Assembly (NCBI RefSeq): GCF_004193775.1
Contig: NC_041002.1
Coordinates: 8,840,485-8,904,484 of the forward strand
Origin: Glycine soja
Taxonomy: Eukaryota > Streptophyta > Magnoliopsida > Fabales > Fabaceae
DNA: 64,000 nt
Reading direction: 5' to 3'
Under the pieces are notes generated by a model. It saw nothing but the letters and a program-made list of their open reading frames with translations. It did not search any database and was not told the origin of the DNA. Shown piece by piece: positions 10,021 to 21,368 of this stretch. Both the position numbers and the translations under genes were made by a program. Position 1 is the first letter of the stretch; the number at the start of each line of letters is the position of its first letter.

Positions 10021-11289
10021 TTGAGTACTACACCATTATTGCCACAACTTCATGGGACATCACTATTCACTACATTGTAAGGTCGTTCAAGAGCAACAGA
10101 ACGTATCAACGAAACAAAAATAATAGTACTTGATGATAAATTTGAATAAAATTGTAGGTTAATGAGAGTACGGTTTGTTTTCAGAGTCTGTCAAGGATAG
10201 TTAATGAGTCTGTCAGGTACGATGGTTAAGGTTGTGTTTTCAGAGTACGGTGGAGATTACATCAAAACAAAAGACAGACAAATTGTAGGTTCATCCAATA
10301 ATGTGAAACTAGATAGGTGAGAGAGTGTTAGTTGGTAGCACATGCAGTGTAAAATTGATCGTGTCATCATGTAAAATCAGTTACAAATAGAGTTGTTGTG
10401 CATTGTTTCATAATTTTTCGCTATTTTTGCATGGAAATAAATTCAAGCAGAACTCACGATTTTTTTTTGTTTTTATTTCATTGCAACATATATCTCGTAT
10501 ATACTAAACAAATTTATTATTTTTGATATCTCCTATTTTAACAACTCTGCCTCTCCAATTTTTTATATCTGTTGGAGCAGGGACGGCTACAAAGGGGTCA
10601 GACAGGTCCTGACCACCCTTCCTTGGAACTTCTCATTATGATAGAAATAGTTTAGATTAATTGAACCATTTTTAAAAATTAAAAGATTAAATTAAACTAT
10701 TTAAAAATTAAAGGACCAAATCAAACTTTAAAAATAAATTAAAGGATCAAAATAATAATTTAACTTTATTTTAAATATCTCACCAACATCTATTATTTCT
10801 TTTTATCTCTCTTTTCATATAATGATACACAAACATATTTTTATTATTAACACCCTTCCAACACTTCTTATTTCTCTTTATCTTTCTTTCTATCATATCA
10901 TAAATCTTCTCATACTTATTATTTTCTTGATTCTCCATCTCTTTAGGTGTTAAATAGCATAATGAGTGTTTATGTAACATTTTTCATTTTTCTATCACAT
11001 CATAAACTTTATTGTATTTATCATTTTCTCTTTTTTTTTTACTCACTCTCTAGGTGTTAAATAGTGCATTGGGTGTCTATCAAATATTTTTCTTTGAAGA
11101 AATAATATTTGACCAAAAAAAAAAGTTAATTATTGTTTTAGAGAATTTTAAATGATATTTATAAAAAAAACTGTCGATAATTTTAACGATTGACATTGTT
11201 TTATTAAATAGTGAAAAAGGTACAAACACATAACAATGTTTTTTTTTAGAACTAACAATGTTTCTTGTTCGGTGTTTGTTTCAATCCAC
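10021..11289. other. Spacer without recognised genes
   Basis: AT-rich DNA. The stretch at 10575-10640 (GGAGCAGGGACGG...) has the look of a transposon end, but I find no partner end. Nothing else is supportable. Confidence 0.5.
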
Positions 11290-11309
11290 ATTCACTACTA
11301 AATAAAACA

Positions 11310-11435
11310 TTTATTACGACGCGTGAATTACGACGGTCCACAAAAACCGTTTTAAAAAAATATTTGAAATAATATTATAATAAATTTATTAATAATAAAA
11401 ACGGTTATTTAAAAAACCGTCGTAATTCCTTTTAT
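11310..11435. repeat. Left subterminal repeats of the CACTA element
   Basis: TTACGACGCG, TTACGACGGT, AAAACCGTTTT, AAACGGTTA and AACCGTCGTAA form inverted pairs just inside the left end. Such arrays are binding sites for CACTA transposase in known elements. Confidence 0.6.
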
Positions 11436-13131
11436 ATTTACACTTTTTTTTGCTTTTTCTCTCTTATTACAGCTGTTAATTGGCTTTTTCTTGTTATTGT
11501 GACTTTCTCTCTCTCGCATCGGACAGTGCACTGGTCATGCTTCTTCCCTCTCTCTCTCTGCTCTTCTCCGCCTCTTTGTCTTCCCTCTCTTTGCCTCTTC
11601 TCCGAGTCTTTCTCTTCCCTCTCTCTACCTCTTTCTCTTCTCTTCATTTCCGATGTTGCCTCAATTCTCAGTAAACGGAGTTCGTTGGTACCACACATAC
11701 AAACGACGCATCCTTTTCTTTCTTTCGGCTTCGATTTCTCTCTCCTCTTCCTCCTCAACTCGATCCCAATTCCACTAGGGTTACGGTTCCATCACCCTTT
11801 TCCTCTTCTCAATTCTTGCTTTCCTCTTTTATCAGCTATCATTTTCGTTTATTAATTGATCATTCTTTCTCGTTTTGTTCTTTTTTGGTGAATCCAGGAT
11901 TCAATTTTGATGCGATTCCGAGCTTGTTAGATCCACGACAAGGTTTCATTTCCCAGATTTTTTTGTAAAAAAAATTCTTCCTCTGTCTCAACTTTCTTAC
12001 GGTAAGTCATCAAACTCTCAATTTTTTGGTATATTCCACTGTCGCTTTCTCTTCACTCTCCTGAGAAGTTAAGTTTAGTGTCATTATCATAGTAGTGGAA
12101 AGTTGATAGTTGAAACCCCTTCATGGTTGCTGAAGTTCATTCAATAATCACCCAAGTGAGTTTAATAATAATTAATGTTATTGAAGCTATAGGTTTCGTG
12201 TTCATTTACAGCATTTGGAGGAAGCAAAAAAGTGTTGGTAGTTGAAATTGACGCTCACAACAACAAGACTTTGCCTTAAAATAAAGAATCAAATGCTTCT
12301 TGGATTGGGTTCTCGGCAAATCAGGATTTGCTGCTTCAGTGCTTCACTATTTTTTTTGTCTTGAGGAGCACTTGGTGCAACTTTTCTTGTTCTACACAAG
12401 ATTGAAAACAAGAGGTTGGGCACTGTTTCCTTTGTGTGTGTGTGTGTGTGTTCTGTGTAAATGTAATTGCTGGAATCATGCAGCATGAACTCTTAATGAA
12501 TTTAATTTCGCTTATTGAAATCTTGTAGGTCCTCTGCTTCTCATCAATGTCTTTTGAGAAACTGATCAGATTTCTACTCCAAAGTAGAAGACATTTGGTT
12601 TTATGAATTTAGTATTCTTACAAAATGCTATGAGCACCATGTGATGGCATTTTATTTGAGCTTAATTCCATCTGAATTATGAAGCTATTTTTGTAAGTCT
12701 AAATCATGGAATACTACGTTCTTCTGGAGCAGGGCTGCGAATATAAAGAAAGCTCGGGGATCTTATTTTTCGGAGGAGGTAACTAATAAGGCTTTGTGTT
12801 CCATTCCTTGGTCTTCCATTTTCTGGGATCTTATATTTCGAGGATCTTATCAATAAAATAAATAGATCCTCCATTTCTCCACTGCCAATTGTTTACTCTT
12901 CCACACTGTAAGTAACTTGTTTTTAGTTTTTTAATTGTGACAATGTTAAAAATTTTTAAGCATTAGCTTCAAGGGAAGTGTTTGAATTTATACAAAATAT
13001 CTCAAAATATATTTAATGTGTCTTAAAATATTTTAGAATATCTCTAAATATTATGTAATCAAATAGACATCATACTAAGGAAGTAATCTTGAGACTTGTT
13101 TCATAATTTTATTATGTTTCCTTATTTAGTC
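11436..13131. other. Captured UTR- or intron-like DNA inside the CACTA element
   Basis: 11460-11870 is strongly CT-rich, like a plant 5' UTR and promoter-proximal region (TCTCTCTCTC, TTCCTCTTCTC). It is followed by AT-rich DNA with TTTGTAG/GTAAGT-like splice sequences to about 12930. Capture of gene starts is common in legume CACTA elements. I cannot name the source gene. Apart from the pyrimidine bias I see no coding block. Confidence 0.4.
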
Positions 13132-13552
13132 ATTGTAAGTAGACATGGCAAGAAAATCTGTACCCGTGGGTACCCACACGAACCCGTCCCGACTTTGACG
13201 GGTAATACCCGAGTTGACCGGGTATGGGTTCGGGTTTTCCCGATAACCAAAAGTCGGGTACGGGTACGGGTATGGGATTCCTGTATCCACCCCGACCCCG
13301 ACCCCGACCCTGAAAATAACATAAATAAAAAATAAATAAATAGGGTCTGCAGTCTGCACATTAAAAAAGCTAAAGCCAAGCCACATTCAGATTTAACAAC
13401 ATCCTACCTCCTACCCCCAACCCTAACCCTAACTTCAGACCTTGAATCTTTCTCTTCTTCTTCCTTCAGGTAATCAGGTATGTGTTTGATCAGTACATTG
13501 ATTTTATTTTATGTTCCTTGCTTTGGATTGAATGTGGATTTTCATTAGTGGT

Positions 13553-15432
13553 CTCTTGGATATAGGAGGATTTCCCCTAAGAGCTGAACACGGCGCTGCG
13601 CTTTGTGTAGTTGCCCAACCACATCACCACAGGTTTTCCATCTAAAGCTTTTTCTTCTTAAAATGTTTGCTTTTATGTTTTTTGTGGTCTGGTATATATT
13701 TTTGTGCCCGAGACTCTCCCTGATGCCACCTTTAATTTGATGGTCTGGCATTGCACTATTCCTGGCAAGGCTGGGGTGCGTTCTTTTTCTCTTCATATCT
13801 CTTTTCTGTCTACACTAGCTTTCATCTTCGATGCTTAAATATCTCTGTATTATTGATTTTCTATTTGGCGATTGGGGGTTGGGGAGGATGACCGGGATTT
13901 GAAGTAAACTAGAGGGATTGATCTTTGCTATTCGTCAATTTATAAATATACAGCACGACCAATGATTCCAGGTGTAAATACAGAATCGATTTGGTTAGTT
14001 TTGGATGTTTGCCCTCCAAGAGTTTTGTGTGCTTTAGAGCCTTATATGTGATGGCAGATGCTTTTTTCTTATTACTGTTACTGATGGTATGGCACAACAG
14101 AATTATAATTTTGCGGTCACATAGTTTGAGGATGGTAAAGTTGTTTGAAACTGTTCTAGTTGTGTGATGTTTTAGGCGTAAGCCTTATATATTATATAAA
14201 TAACTTTGAAGGTACATGATAAGAACCTTGAGAGAACCACACTACAAAATCTAGCCATTGTAATATGTTTTTATTCCACAAAATGTAATGTGATGTGAGT
14301 TCATATCTCAACCTTTCCCATAATCCAAGGATGTATTTAGAGCCACTTGATATATTTTGCAGTTGAGATGATCTTAAGTTTTAACTAATCTCCTCTGTTG
14401 AAGTTGACTCAAGACAATAACCCCCATTATCTATAGAGAATATTTAGCTCAGTTCCTGCTTTTTCTTGGTCAGTTTTTTATACTCTAATAGTGGATTATG
14501 GAAAGTATTTATTGAGTTTAGGGGCTACTGCACAATTCTGCAGGTGGGAGGTACTTTTTCTCTAAAGGGGTATTGATATTTTTCAACTCATTCACCAGTT
14601 CCATCTTTGAGCACCTATACGGCTATACCATGTGACAATTTTTGCTAAAATATCACTTCTAATGTGGATATTAGGTGGGAGGGTCAATGGAAAGTAAACA
14701 TTTGGATTTTATATTCAGGATGGAATTTACAATAGTATCTCTTTTTCTATATATACATTAAAAAAACTAGGAATTAATTGGAGTAATGTACATTGATGCA
14801 CAGCTGCTATAGGTTGTCCAAGCCAATTTACTCAAGCAAGTTGGGATCTAGAATCCATTGGAAGAGCTAAACTAGGAGAATGACCAATCACATAGGGAAT
14901 CTTTCGAGCTAAAGTTGAAAATAGTTCAGTCAATATTAATTTCAGTACTCATATCAAGATTCAACTTTACATAATCTAGAAGCCAACCTCTTTGCGTGTG
15001 ATACCAAGGCTGTGTATAATTAACCTCCCTATACCTTAGGATAGCAAGGAGCCTTTTGACATATGTTAGTTTTTTTACAGCAAACGATATTTAAAATTAA
15101 TTTTTCTGGTTGGGATGAGAACCATACACCCAGGAAGCAAGGGGGAAAGGAGGGAAAACCAATGCCATCTAGGTGCTTATGATTGACCTTTTGCTTTTAA
15201 CATAATTAAGGTCATAGAAATTACTCAAATATTCTATCACTATGAGCTTATTTCAGTGAGTCATGTTCTCTGACTTCATGCCTTGAATTAGATTCGCAAA
15301 TGAATGAGTGAATTGTTCAATAGTGGACATTGTTATTTACTTCATGGTAATTTTTCTGCATGTCATATGTTGCAGACTGATTGGGAGGGTGGATATTTCC
15401 CACTGACAATGCACTTCAGTGAAGATTACCCA
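13553..15432 (+). pseudogene. SCE1: SUMO-conjugating enzyme E2 (UBC9/SCE1) fragment captured by the hAT
   Basis: Three exon-like blocks match the N-terminal half of plant UBC9/SCE1, which transfers SUMO to target proteins. Block 13553-13634 is degraded but recalls the first exon (GGI..., NHPHHF-like). Block 13701-13775 reads FVPETLPDATFNLMVW followed by HCTIPGKAG and ends at a GTGCGT donor. Block 15376-15432 starts after TTGCAG and reads TDWEGGYFPLTMHFSEDYP. The E2 core downstream, including the catalytic-cysteine exon, is absent. Introns are retained, so the capture was from genomic DNA. The first block has an in-frame stop. It could supply an untranslated leader to the transposase transcript, but that is speculation. 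Confidence 0.85.
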
Positions 15433-15692
15433 CCTTCCCTTTTTGCTTCTTTGCACAGTCTAATTCATAATATTATTACCCACATATGTTACTATTATTA
15501 ATACTCTTTTGTATGAAACGCCTCTGTCAATCTGACTCTGCATGGTTGCTGCTGCTGTTGCATTTGTGTAGTGTAATTAGCCAATCAGCAAGGATGATGT
15601 ACTTTCTTAAAATGAACAGCATCACATAACAACTAAAATATACATACCAAAGCCCAAAGAAAAATAAGATTTTACAGCAAAATGATGAAATT

Positions 15693-15940
15693 GGGCCTGT
15701 TTGGTTTAAGAAAAAAAAATTGTTTCCATTTCCTCTTTTCACAAATAATTGCAAAGGTGCTACAATTTTTCACTTCATTTTCGATTTTAAAGATTTATAC
15801 AAGTGATAAAGACAACATGTTTGCATTGTTTCCCTTCCTGTACTAATATTTGAAAATAGAAAACAGTGTAAAAACCAATGTATATTTTTTGTAATTACCT
15901 ATAAAATCAGGAAAAAAAATTTATTAAACCAAACAGACCC
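15693..15940. mobile_element. Tourist-like MITE inside the hAT
   Basis: A 248-bp element with ends GGGCCTGTTTGGTTTAA and (inverted) GGGTCTGTTTGGTTTAA, 16 of 17 identical, and an AT-rich non-coding body. The end sequence is typical of PIF/Harbinger-derived MITEs. The flanks (ATT before, TTA after) do not give a clean TTA duplication. Confidence 0.6.
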
Positions 15941-16124
15941 TTAAATGAAGGAAGCTTGCCTTAAATGATTGGCCAATAGAGAAATCAGATTTATTTCTTG
16001 TCACATTTTTACTGCTATATAGTGTTTTGAAGTATTATTCTCTACACTAGTTGCCATGGATTACTATTTTATTCATGTTTGTTAATATGTATTGTATTAA
16101 TTGCTTTGTTTTTAAAATAATAGC

Positions 16125-18607
16125 TTGTTGTTGAAGTCCGTGGCAGAAAATATGCAAATTGAAGAACCTAGTTCACACCAACCAACTTCACAATCTTCAG
16201 ACCATCCTACTCCGCTATCTTCACACCAACCAACTCCAGTAGAAAGTTCTACCGGTACAGCTGAAGGTCCTAATAATGAACCTATGCAACAACCACCTAG
16301 CATGGAGGTGGATGACCATGGTGTATCATTAACAAAAACTGGAGGAGGGAGGCTCAAAAGTATTGTGTGGAACCATTTTGATAAGATTAAAACTGTTGAT
16401 GGGCAAGACAAGGCCCAATGTAAATACTGCAAAAAGCTTCTCGGGGGAGCATCAAAGAATGGAACAAAGCATTTGCATGCCCATATGGAGAAATGCATTC
16501 AGAAAAGATTACATGACAAAGGGAAGGGACAAACATTTCTTATTCCTAAGGTTACACAAGGTAGACAAGAATTGACTGTTGGAGGTTATAATGAAGAAAA
16601 TGCAAGGAAGGATCTTGCATGTGCTATTATCATGCATGAATATCCACTTTCAATAGTGAATCATGTTGGGTTTAGAAGATTTTTAGCTACACTCCAACCA
16701 TAATTTCAATGTCCTTCACGAAACACTATAAAGAAAGAGATATTTAATGTTTATGACTTTGAAAAATCAATTGTTATGAAGCTGTTGGATACAAATGAAG
16801 GAAGGGTGGCAATTACATCAGATATGTGGACTGCAAGCAACCAAAAGAAAGGGTATATGGCTGTCACAGCTCATTACATTGATAGCTCATGGACTTTGCA
16901 AAGTCGCATTTTGAGGTACTAGCAACATCCTTAATTTTATAGCTTCCCAATATATTGTGTTGGATATTTTTTTATAATTTTTTGTGTTAGATATTTTTGT
17001 GTTGATATATTGTGTTAGATCTTTTTCTGTGATAGTGTAATTAAGCTATTTTTGTGTTGATATACTAGGTTCATTTATGTTCCTTCACCTCACACAAGTG
17101 AAAGACTTTGCAATGCACTAGTTGAGTGTTTGCTGGATTGGAACATTGATACAAAATTGTCCACTATCACTTTGGATAATTGTAGTACAATTGATTGCAT
17201 GATTGAAAAAATTAAGAATAAGTTGCAATTAGGCACTTTAATTAAGGAAGGAGCGTTTCTTCACATGCGTTGTTGTGCACATATCTTAAATTTGATAGTA
17301 AAAGATGGTTTAGGAGTTGTGAAGGATGGAGTGGAAAAAATTCGAGATAGTGTAGCATATTGGATTGCAACACCTAAAAGGCTAGAAAAATTTCAAGATA
17401 CTGCTAAACAATTGCGAATCCCTTGCACCAAAAAGTTGAGTTTAGATTGTCCAACTAGATGGAATTCAACTTACAAGATGCTTGATGTTGCAATATCCTA
17501 TAAGGATGTGTTTTCCCTATTAAAGCAGCGTGAAACTCAATACTCTTGTTTTCCAAGTGATTCACAATGGGAATTTGCAAAGGAAGTGTGTAAGAGGTTG
17601 GCCATATTTAATGATATTGCAGAAATGATTTCTGGTACAAAATATCCAACTGCCAACATTTATTTTCCTCAAATTTGTGAGATCAAGATGGCTTTATCTG
17701 AATGGGTCAATTCCCCTAATGAAGTGATTCAAAATATGGCAGAAAAGATGTTACAAAAATTTGATTCTTATTGGAGTGTTATTCATGTGATCATGGGAGT
17801 TGCTATTGTTTTAGATCCAAGATACAAAATGGAGTTGCTTGAGTTTTACTTTGAATCAATTTATCCCATTGATTTTTTTTCTCAAGTTAATAGGATCCGA
17901 AACTTGTGTTATGATTTGGTTTCGGAATATCAAGCCAAAAAGCATCAAGATTCTACTAGTTCTTTTGAATCACAAGATGTGGTTAGTGATGGAAAGAGTA
18001 AATTGTGTGATTATGATAGATACATTGAAAGAAAGAAAATGGCAAGAACCTTAACTATGAAAACAGAGTTAGATCATTACTTAGAGGAAGAAGTTTTGCC
18101 AAGAAGTTCAGATTTTGATATCTTAATGTGGTGGAAATTGAATGAGTTAAAGTATCCAACACTACAAGCAATTGCAAGGGGTGTGTTAGCTATTCCGATC
18201 TCCACTGTAGCTTCTGAATCGGCATTTAGTATTGGAGGTCAGATATTAACTCCTCATCGTAGCCAACTTCATTATACTACTTTAGAAGCTTTGATGTGTT
18301 CTAAAAGTTGGTTATGGAATTCAGAGAATGCAGGTAAAATTCTGAATGCTTATGTGATACTTTATGAATTGCTTATATTTTTAAAACTTATAACTTGTTA
18401 TTTATTATTTTATAATTATTATTTATAGGTTCTAGATCAATTGAAGAATCAACTTTTACTGATGAGATTGAATCCGATGATGAAGGTATATTCACTTTTA
18501 GTTGTTCTAATTTTTTTTAATATCATTATACATATCTAATTTTTCAAATTTTTTAAAATATAGGTGGATCTTTGGTCAGTAACATTACTCAATGTTTGCA
18601 AGATTAG
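16125..18607 (+). pseudogene. hAT transposase, RICESLEEPER/DAYSLEEPER-like, one in-frame stop
   Basis: Exons are 16125-16915, 17069-18333, 18429-18485 and 18564-18607, all joined in phase by GT-AG introns, giving about 718 codons. The start may be 16152 (MQIEEPSSHQ). Residues of about 65-125 are a BED zinc finger (CKYCKK...HLHAHMEKC). The middle is the RNase-H-fold catalytic region with GRVAIT and DMWT blocks. The C-terminal hAT dimerisation domain reads ILMWWKLN, YPTLQAIARGVLAIP and SESAFSIGG. The frame is open throughout except for TAA at 16701-16703, between the BED and catalytic domains. Other than that it would be complete. A readthrough or a sister copy could supply activity. Confidence 0.88.
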
Positions 18608-19299
18608 TAGACATTATTGTTGATCGGTAAAGTAATAACTATACTTATTTACTAATGTGATGTGTGATTTTAAGATTTGAAACATCTAAAATATGATGTT
18701 TGATTTTATAAATACCAGGTTGAGCGCTGAAGAAGAAATGTTGATGACATCTTTGGTGAAGTTGGTGGTTATTTTGATGATGGACATTGTTTTCATTTTC
18801 TATTTATTTCTAATTTGGTGTAATTTGAACTAATGAACATTTGAATTATGTTGTTTCATATTTGACGTTTTTTATTTACCTTAAAAAATTATGGAATCAT
18901 GCTAGACAAATGTGTTAGTCTTTATTTTATTTATTAGTAGTTAATTTTATTTTAGAATTTTTACATAATTTAATATTCATTTCTTAACGAATTTTGTAGT
19001 CACATATGTTATAATAAATTTAATGATATATAAGTAGTTGAAAATAAATGTTTAATAATCAATATATTTTTTTTTAAAATCAAATTTTTAATATTTTTAA
19101 TTTTTTTTTAATTGTAATCGGGTACGGGTCGGGGTCGGGGATACCCGATACCCAACGGATACGGGGATGGGATAAAATTTTTAAACCCGTCGGGTATCGG
19201 GTACGGGTATGGGGACAGGTCAGGGAGTCGGGGTCGGGGATTGGGGAAACAATACCCGTCCCCGCCCCGTCCCATTGCCATGTCTAATTGTAAGCAATT

Positions 19300-19760
19300 T
19301 TATTTTATTAGCTTGTGTTGTGTGCTTGGGCTTGTTCTAGCAGTGCTTGGGCTTGTCTCTTGACTGTTTACATATATTGAAATTATTACTTAGACATGAT
19401 AGTTCAAATGGCAAAAGGAAGATAAAAGAGAAGAACCTGAGGTTTTGGGTGTGTATTGGGAGGGGCAAGGACTCAGAAAGCATTAATCTGGTTCACACGC
19501 TACTGCACCTGAAGTTAATATTTCTTATTCATTTTTTTGTTATTATTATTATTATTATTATATTGTATTAAACTTTCCATATGTTATTTTATATTGATTA
19601 TTGTATGTGAATTTTTGGTGGGTTGATGATTTATTTCAGTATTGGAAGCTAATGGTCCGGAAAATCCAAGGAATTTGTTTCAGGAATACGAGTGAATAGA
19701 GCCAAGTCAAGAACGTGTTGTACCAGAACATAACGGGTATATAATTTAATTCTACCTCTT
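19300..19760 (+). other. Possible captured exon pieces, source unknown
   Basis: 19385-19520 and 19640-19738 have more even base composition than their surroundings and are bordered by AT-rich intron-like DNA with (ATT)n at 19540-19560. They may belong to the same captured segment as the hydroxylase exon that follows. I cannot match them to a protein. Confidence 0.3.
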
Positions 19761-19789
19761 GAATTCAATTGGGTATGTCTAATTTTCAG

Positions 19790-19861
19790 GTGGCTATGGA
19801 ATTTTAGGCAAGATGGGCTCATAAAGCTCTTTGGCATGCTTCCTTGTGGCACATGCATGAG
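19790..19861 (+). pseudogene. Beta-carotene hydroxylase exon fragment captured by the CACTA element
   Basis: One 72-bp exon between TTTTCAG and a GTATGC donor reads VAMEF-stop-ARWAHKALWH and then ASLWHMHE. This is the conserved membrane-proximal block of plant non-heme beta-carotene 3-hydroxylases, plastid enzymes that make zeaxanthin; the HMHE motif is part of an iron-binding histidine cluster. The stop TAG replaces the tryptophan expected in this family. Flanking exons are not recognisable. It is separated from the hAT by about 500 bp and belongs to the CACTA host. Confidence 0.8.
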
Positions 19862-20954
19862 GTATGCTTCCAATTCTTCAATTTTTCATTTTTTATGCCA
19901 CTGTTGATGTTTTTAGCAATATCTTTGTTATTTATTTCAAACATGCTATTATATTAATCTATAATATTACCAGCTTAAGTGAGAGAATTGTTTAAAATGA
20001 TAGCCTGGCAAATTGAGAGAATTTTTTAAAATCTATAGTATTAATCTAGCGTGGCAAATTAATCTATAATATTACTAGCTTATTAAGTTATTCTAGCGTG
20101 GCAAATTAATCTATAGTATTTATTTTACACTCTCCAGACCCACTAGCTTTAGTCTAGCCATATCCACACAATTAAATCACGTTGACATTATATAGAATTT
20201 TTTTTTTTTTTAGTTTTCTCTGATTTTTTTTAATCTTTTCAAACAATTTAAAACTAAAAAAATCTAAAATATGATTAAAATTAAAAGAGATTTTGAATAA
20301 CTCTTCAAAAAAGTCAGTTTTTTATAAAACTATTTATCACTATATTATAATAAACACACATGGCTTATTATTTTACTAATAATATAAAGTATTTTGACTT
20401 ATTTTTTATATTTAATTAAAATATTTAAAATAAACGAAAAATTCAAGACATTAATTCAGTGTTGTTAATATAACCATACCTTTATTGAATAACTTTCAAA
20501 TAAAATCTTATCTTGCTTTGAGCTTGTGGTAGGATCTGGTAGGTACCTCTTTGATGATTTATGACCCAAATATGTTGCCGAGGTGAATGGAAATCCAATT
20601 AGAAGCTCTTAATTTGGATGATGAAGCCTTATGATCAAAAGAGGTATACATATATAGCAATGAAGACATAGAAGATGAATCTTAACTTTTGTTTTAGCTG
20701 AGTCATCTGTTCGTCCTTATAATGGTTATTGTGTGGTTGAAGAAAAGTTTTCTACTTGCTTTTATAAGAAAAAATTGTGTTTGTAAAAGGGTCCTCGTCA
20801 AAATTAATTAGAACAGGTTTACATTATTTAAGTAAATTAGTTTTTATTTTTCTATTTTCTTAAAGCTTTTACCTCTTTATTATGAAGCATGCTTAACAAA
20901 AAAAAAATTGCTAAAACAATTATATTTTTTATTTTTTTTTAAAAAAAATAAATA

Positions 20955-21340
20955 CATTCTAAGTCGGTTGTCTCAAAATCGCCTTTGAATAATAATTTTA
21001 ATTTAATTTATTTTTTTTAAAAAAAAGAAATACATTCTAAGACGGTTCTCTGAAGAATCGTCTTAGATTATCTAACTTCTAAGACGGTTTTCTAAACACC
21101 GTCTTAGAATCATTATTTTATTTTATTTTTTTTAAAAAAATTATATTCTAAGACGGTTCTCGATAAATCGTCTTAAAAAACCTTTACATTTTAAGATAGT
21201 TCTTGAAAAAAATAATCGTATTAAAATGTGTAATTTTTTTAAGACGGTTTCTTAAGAACTGTCGTAAAAAATTTTAACTTTTTACGACATTGACAACAAA
21301 GACGGTTTAAAATGGTCGTATAAAGTACTTTAGAACCGAT
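20955..21340. repeat. Right subterminal repeats of the CACTA element
   Basis: At least five imperfect hairpins of the pattern CTAAGACGGTT...AACCGTCTTAG with loops of 5-15 bases, separated by AT-rich linkers. They mirror the left-end motif ACGACGGT. Confidence 0.65.
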
Positions 21341-21368
21341 GCAAAATGATCTTTTTGTAGTAGTGATT

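Larger units (their letters stand above)
13140..19286 (+). mobile_element. Complete hAT transposon with transposase gene
   Basis: The ends are TAGACATGGCAA and its inverse TTGCCATGTCTA. They are flanked by a perfect 8-bp target duplication ATTGTAAG (13132-13139 and 19287-19294), diagnostic of hAT elements. Both subterminal regions (13160-13310 and 19118-19270) are GC-rich and packed with GGGTACGGG/CCCGACCCC-type repeats. The element holds a captured SCE1 fragment in its left half and a four-exon transposase gene in its right half. Perfect duplication and one disabling stop point to recent activity. It sits inside the CACTA element and is therefore younger. Confidence 0.92.
11293..21365. mobile_element. 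CACTA (En/Spm-like) DNA transposon, about 10 kb
   Basis: The left end reads CACTACTAAATAAAAC and the right end, reversed, CACTACTACAAAAAG. Both are flanked by ATT (11290-11292 and 21366-21368), the 3-bp target duplication expected of CACTA elements. Subterminal regions at both ends carry hairpin-forming ACGACGGT/GACGGTT repeats, also typical of this superfamily. No CACTA transposase is visible, so the element is nonautonomous. Apart from ends it carries UTR-like DNA, gene fragments and a nested hAT of 6.1 kb. Without the hAT it is about 3.9 kb. The terminal repeats match well only over the first 8 bases, so pairing of these two ends is probable, not proven. Confidence 0.65.

Noticed and set aside
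10575..10640. hAT or LINE end at GGAGCAGGGACGG
   Set aside because: No partner terminus or target duplication could be found nearby.
11438..11758. Arg/Glu/Lys-rich 106-residue ORF
   Set aside because: It is the reverse complement of a CT-rich leader-like stretch. Low complexity explains the open frame.
13122..13386. Open frames encoding Arg/Pro/Tyr-rich peptides on both strands
   Set aside because: They are produced by the GGGTACGGG/CCCGACCCC subterminal repeats of the hAT element and have no codon signal.
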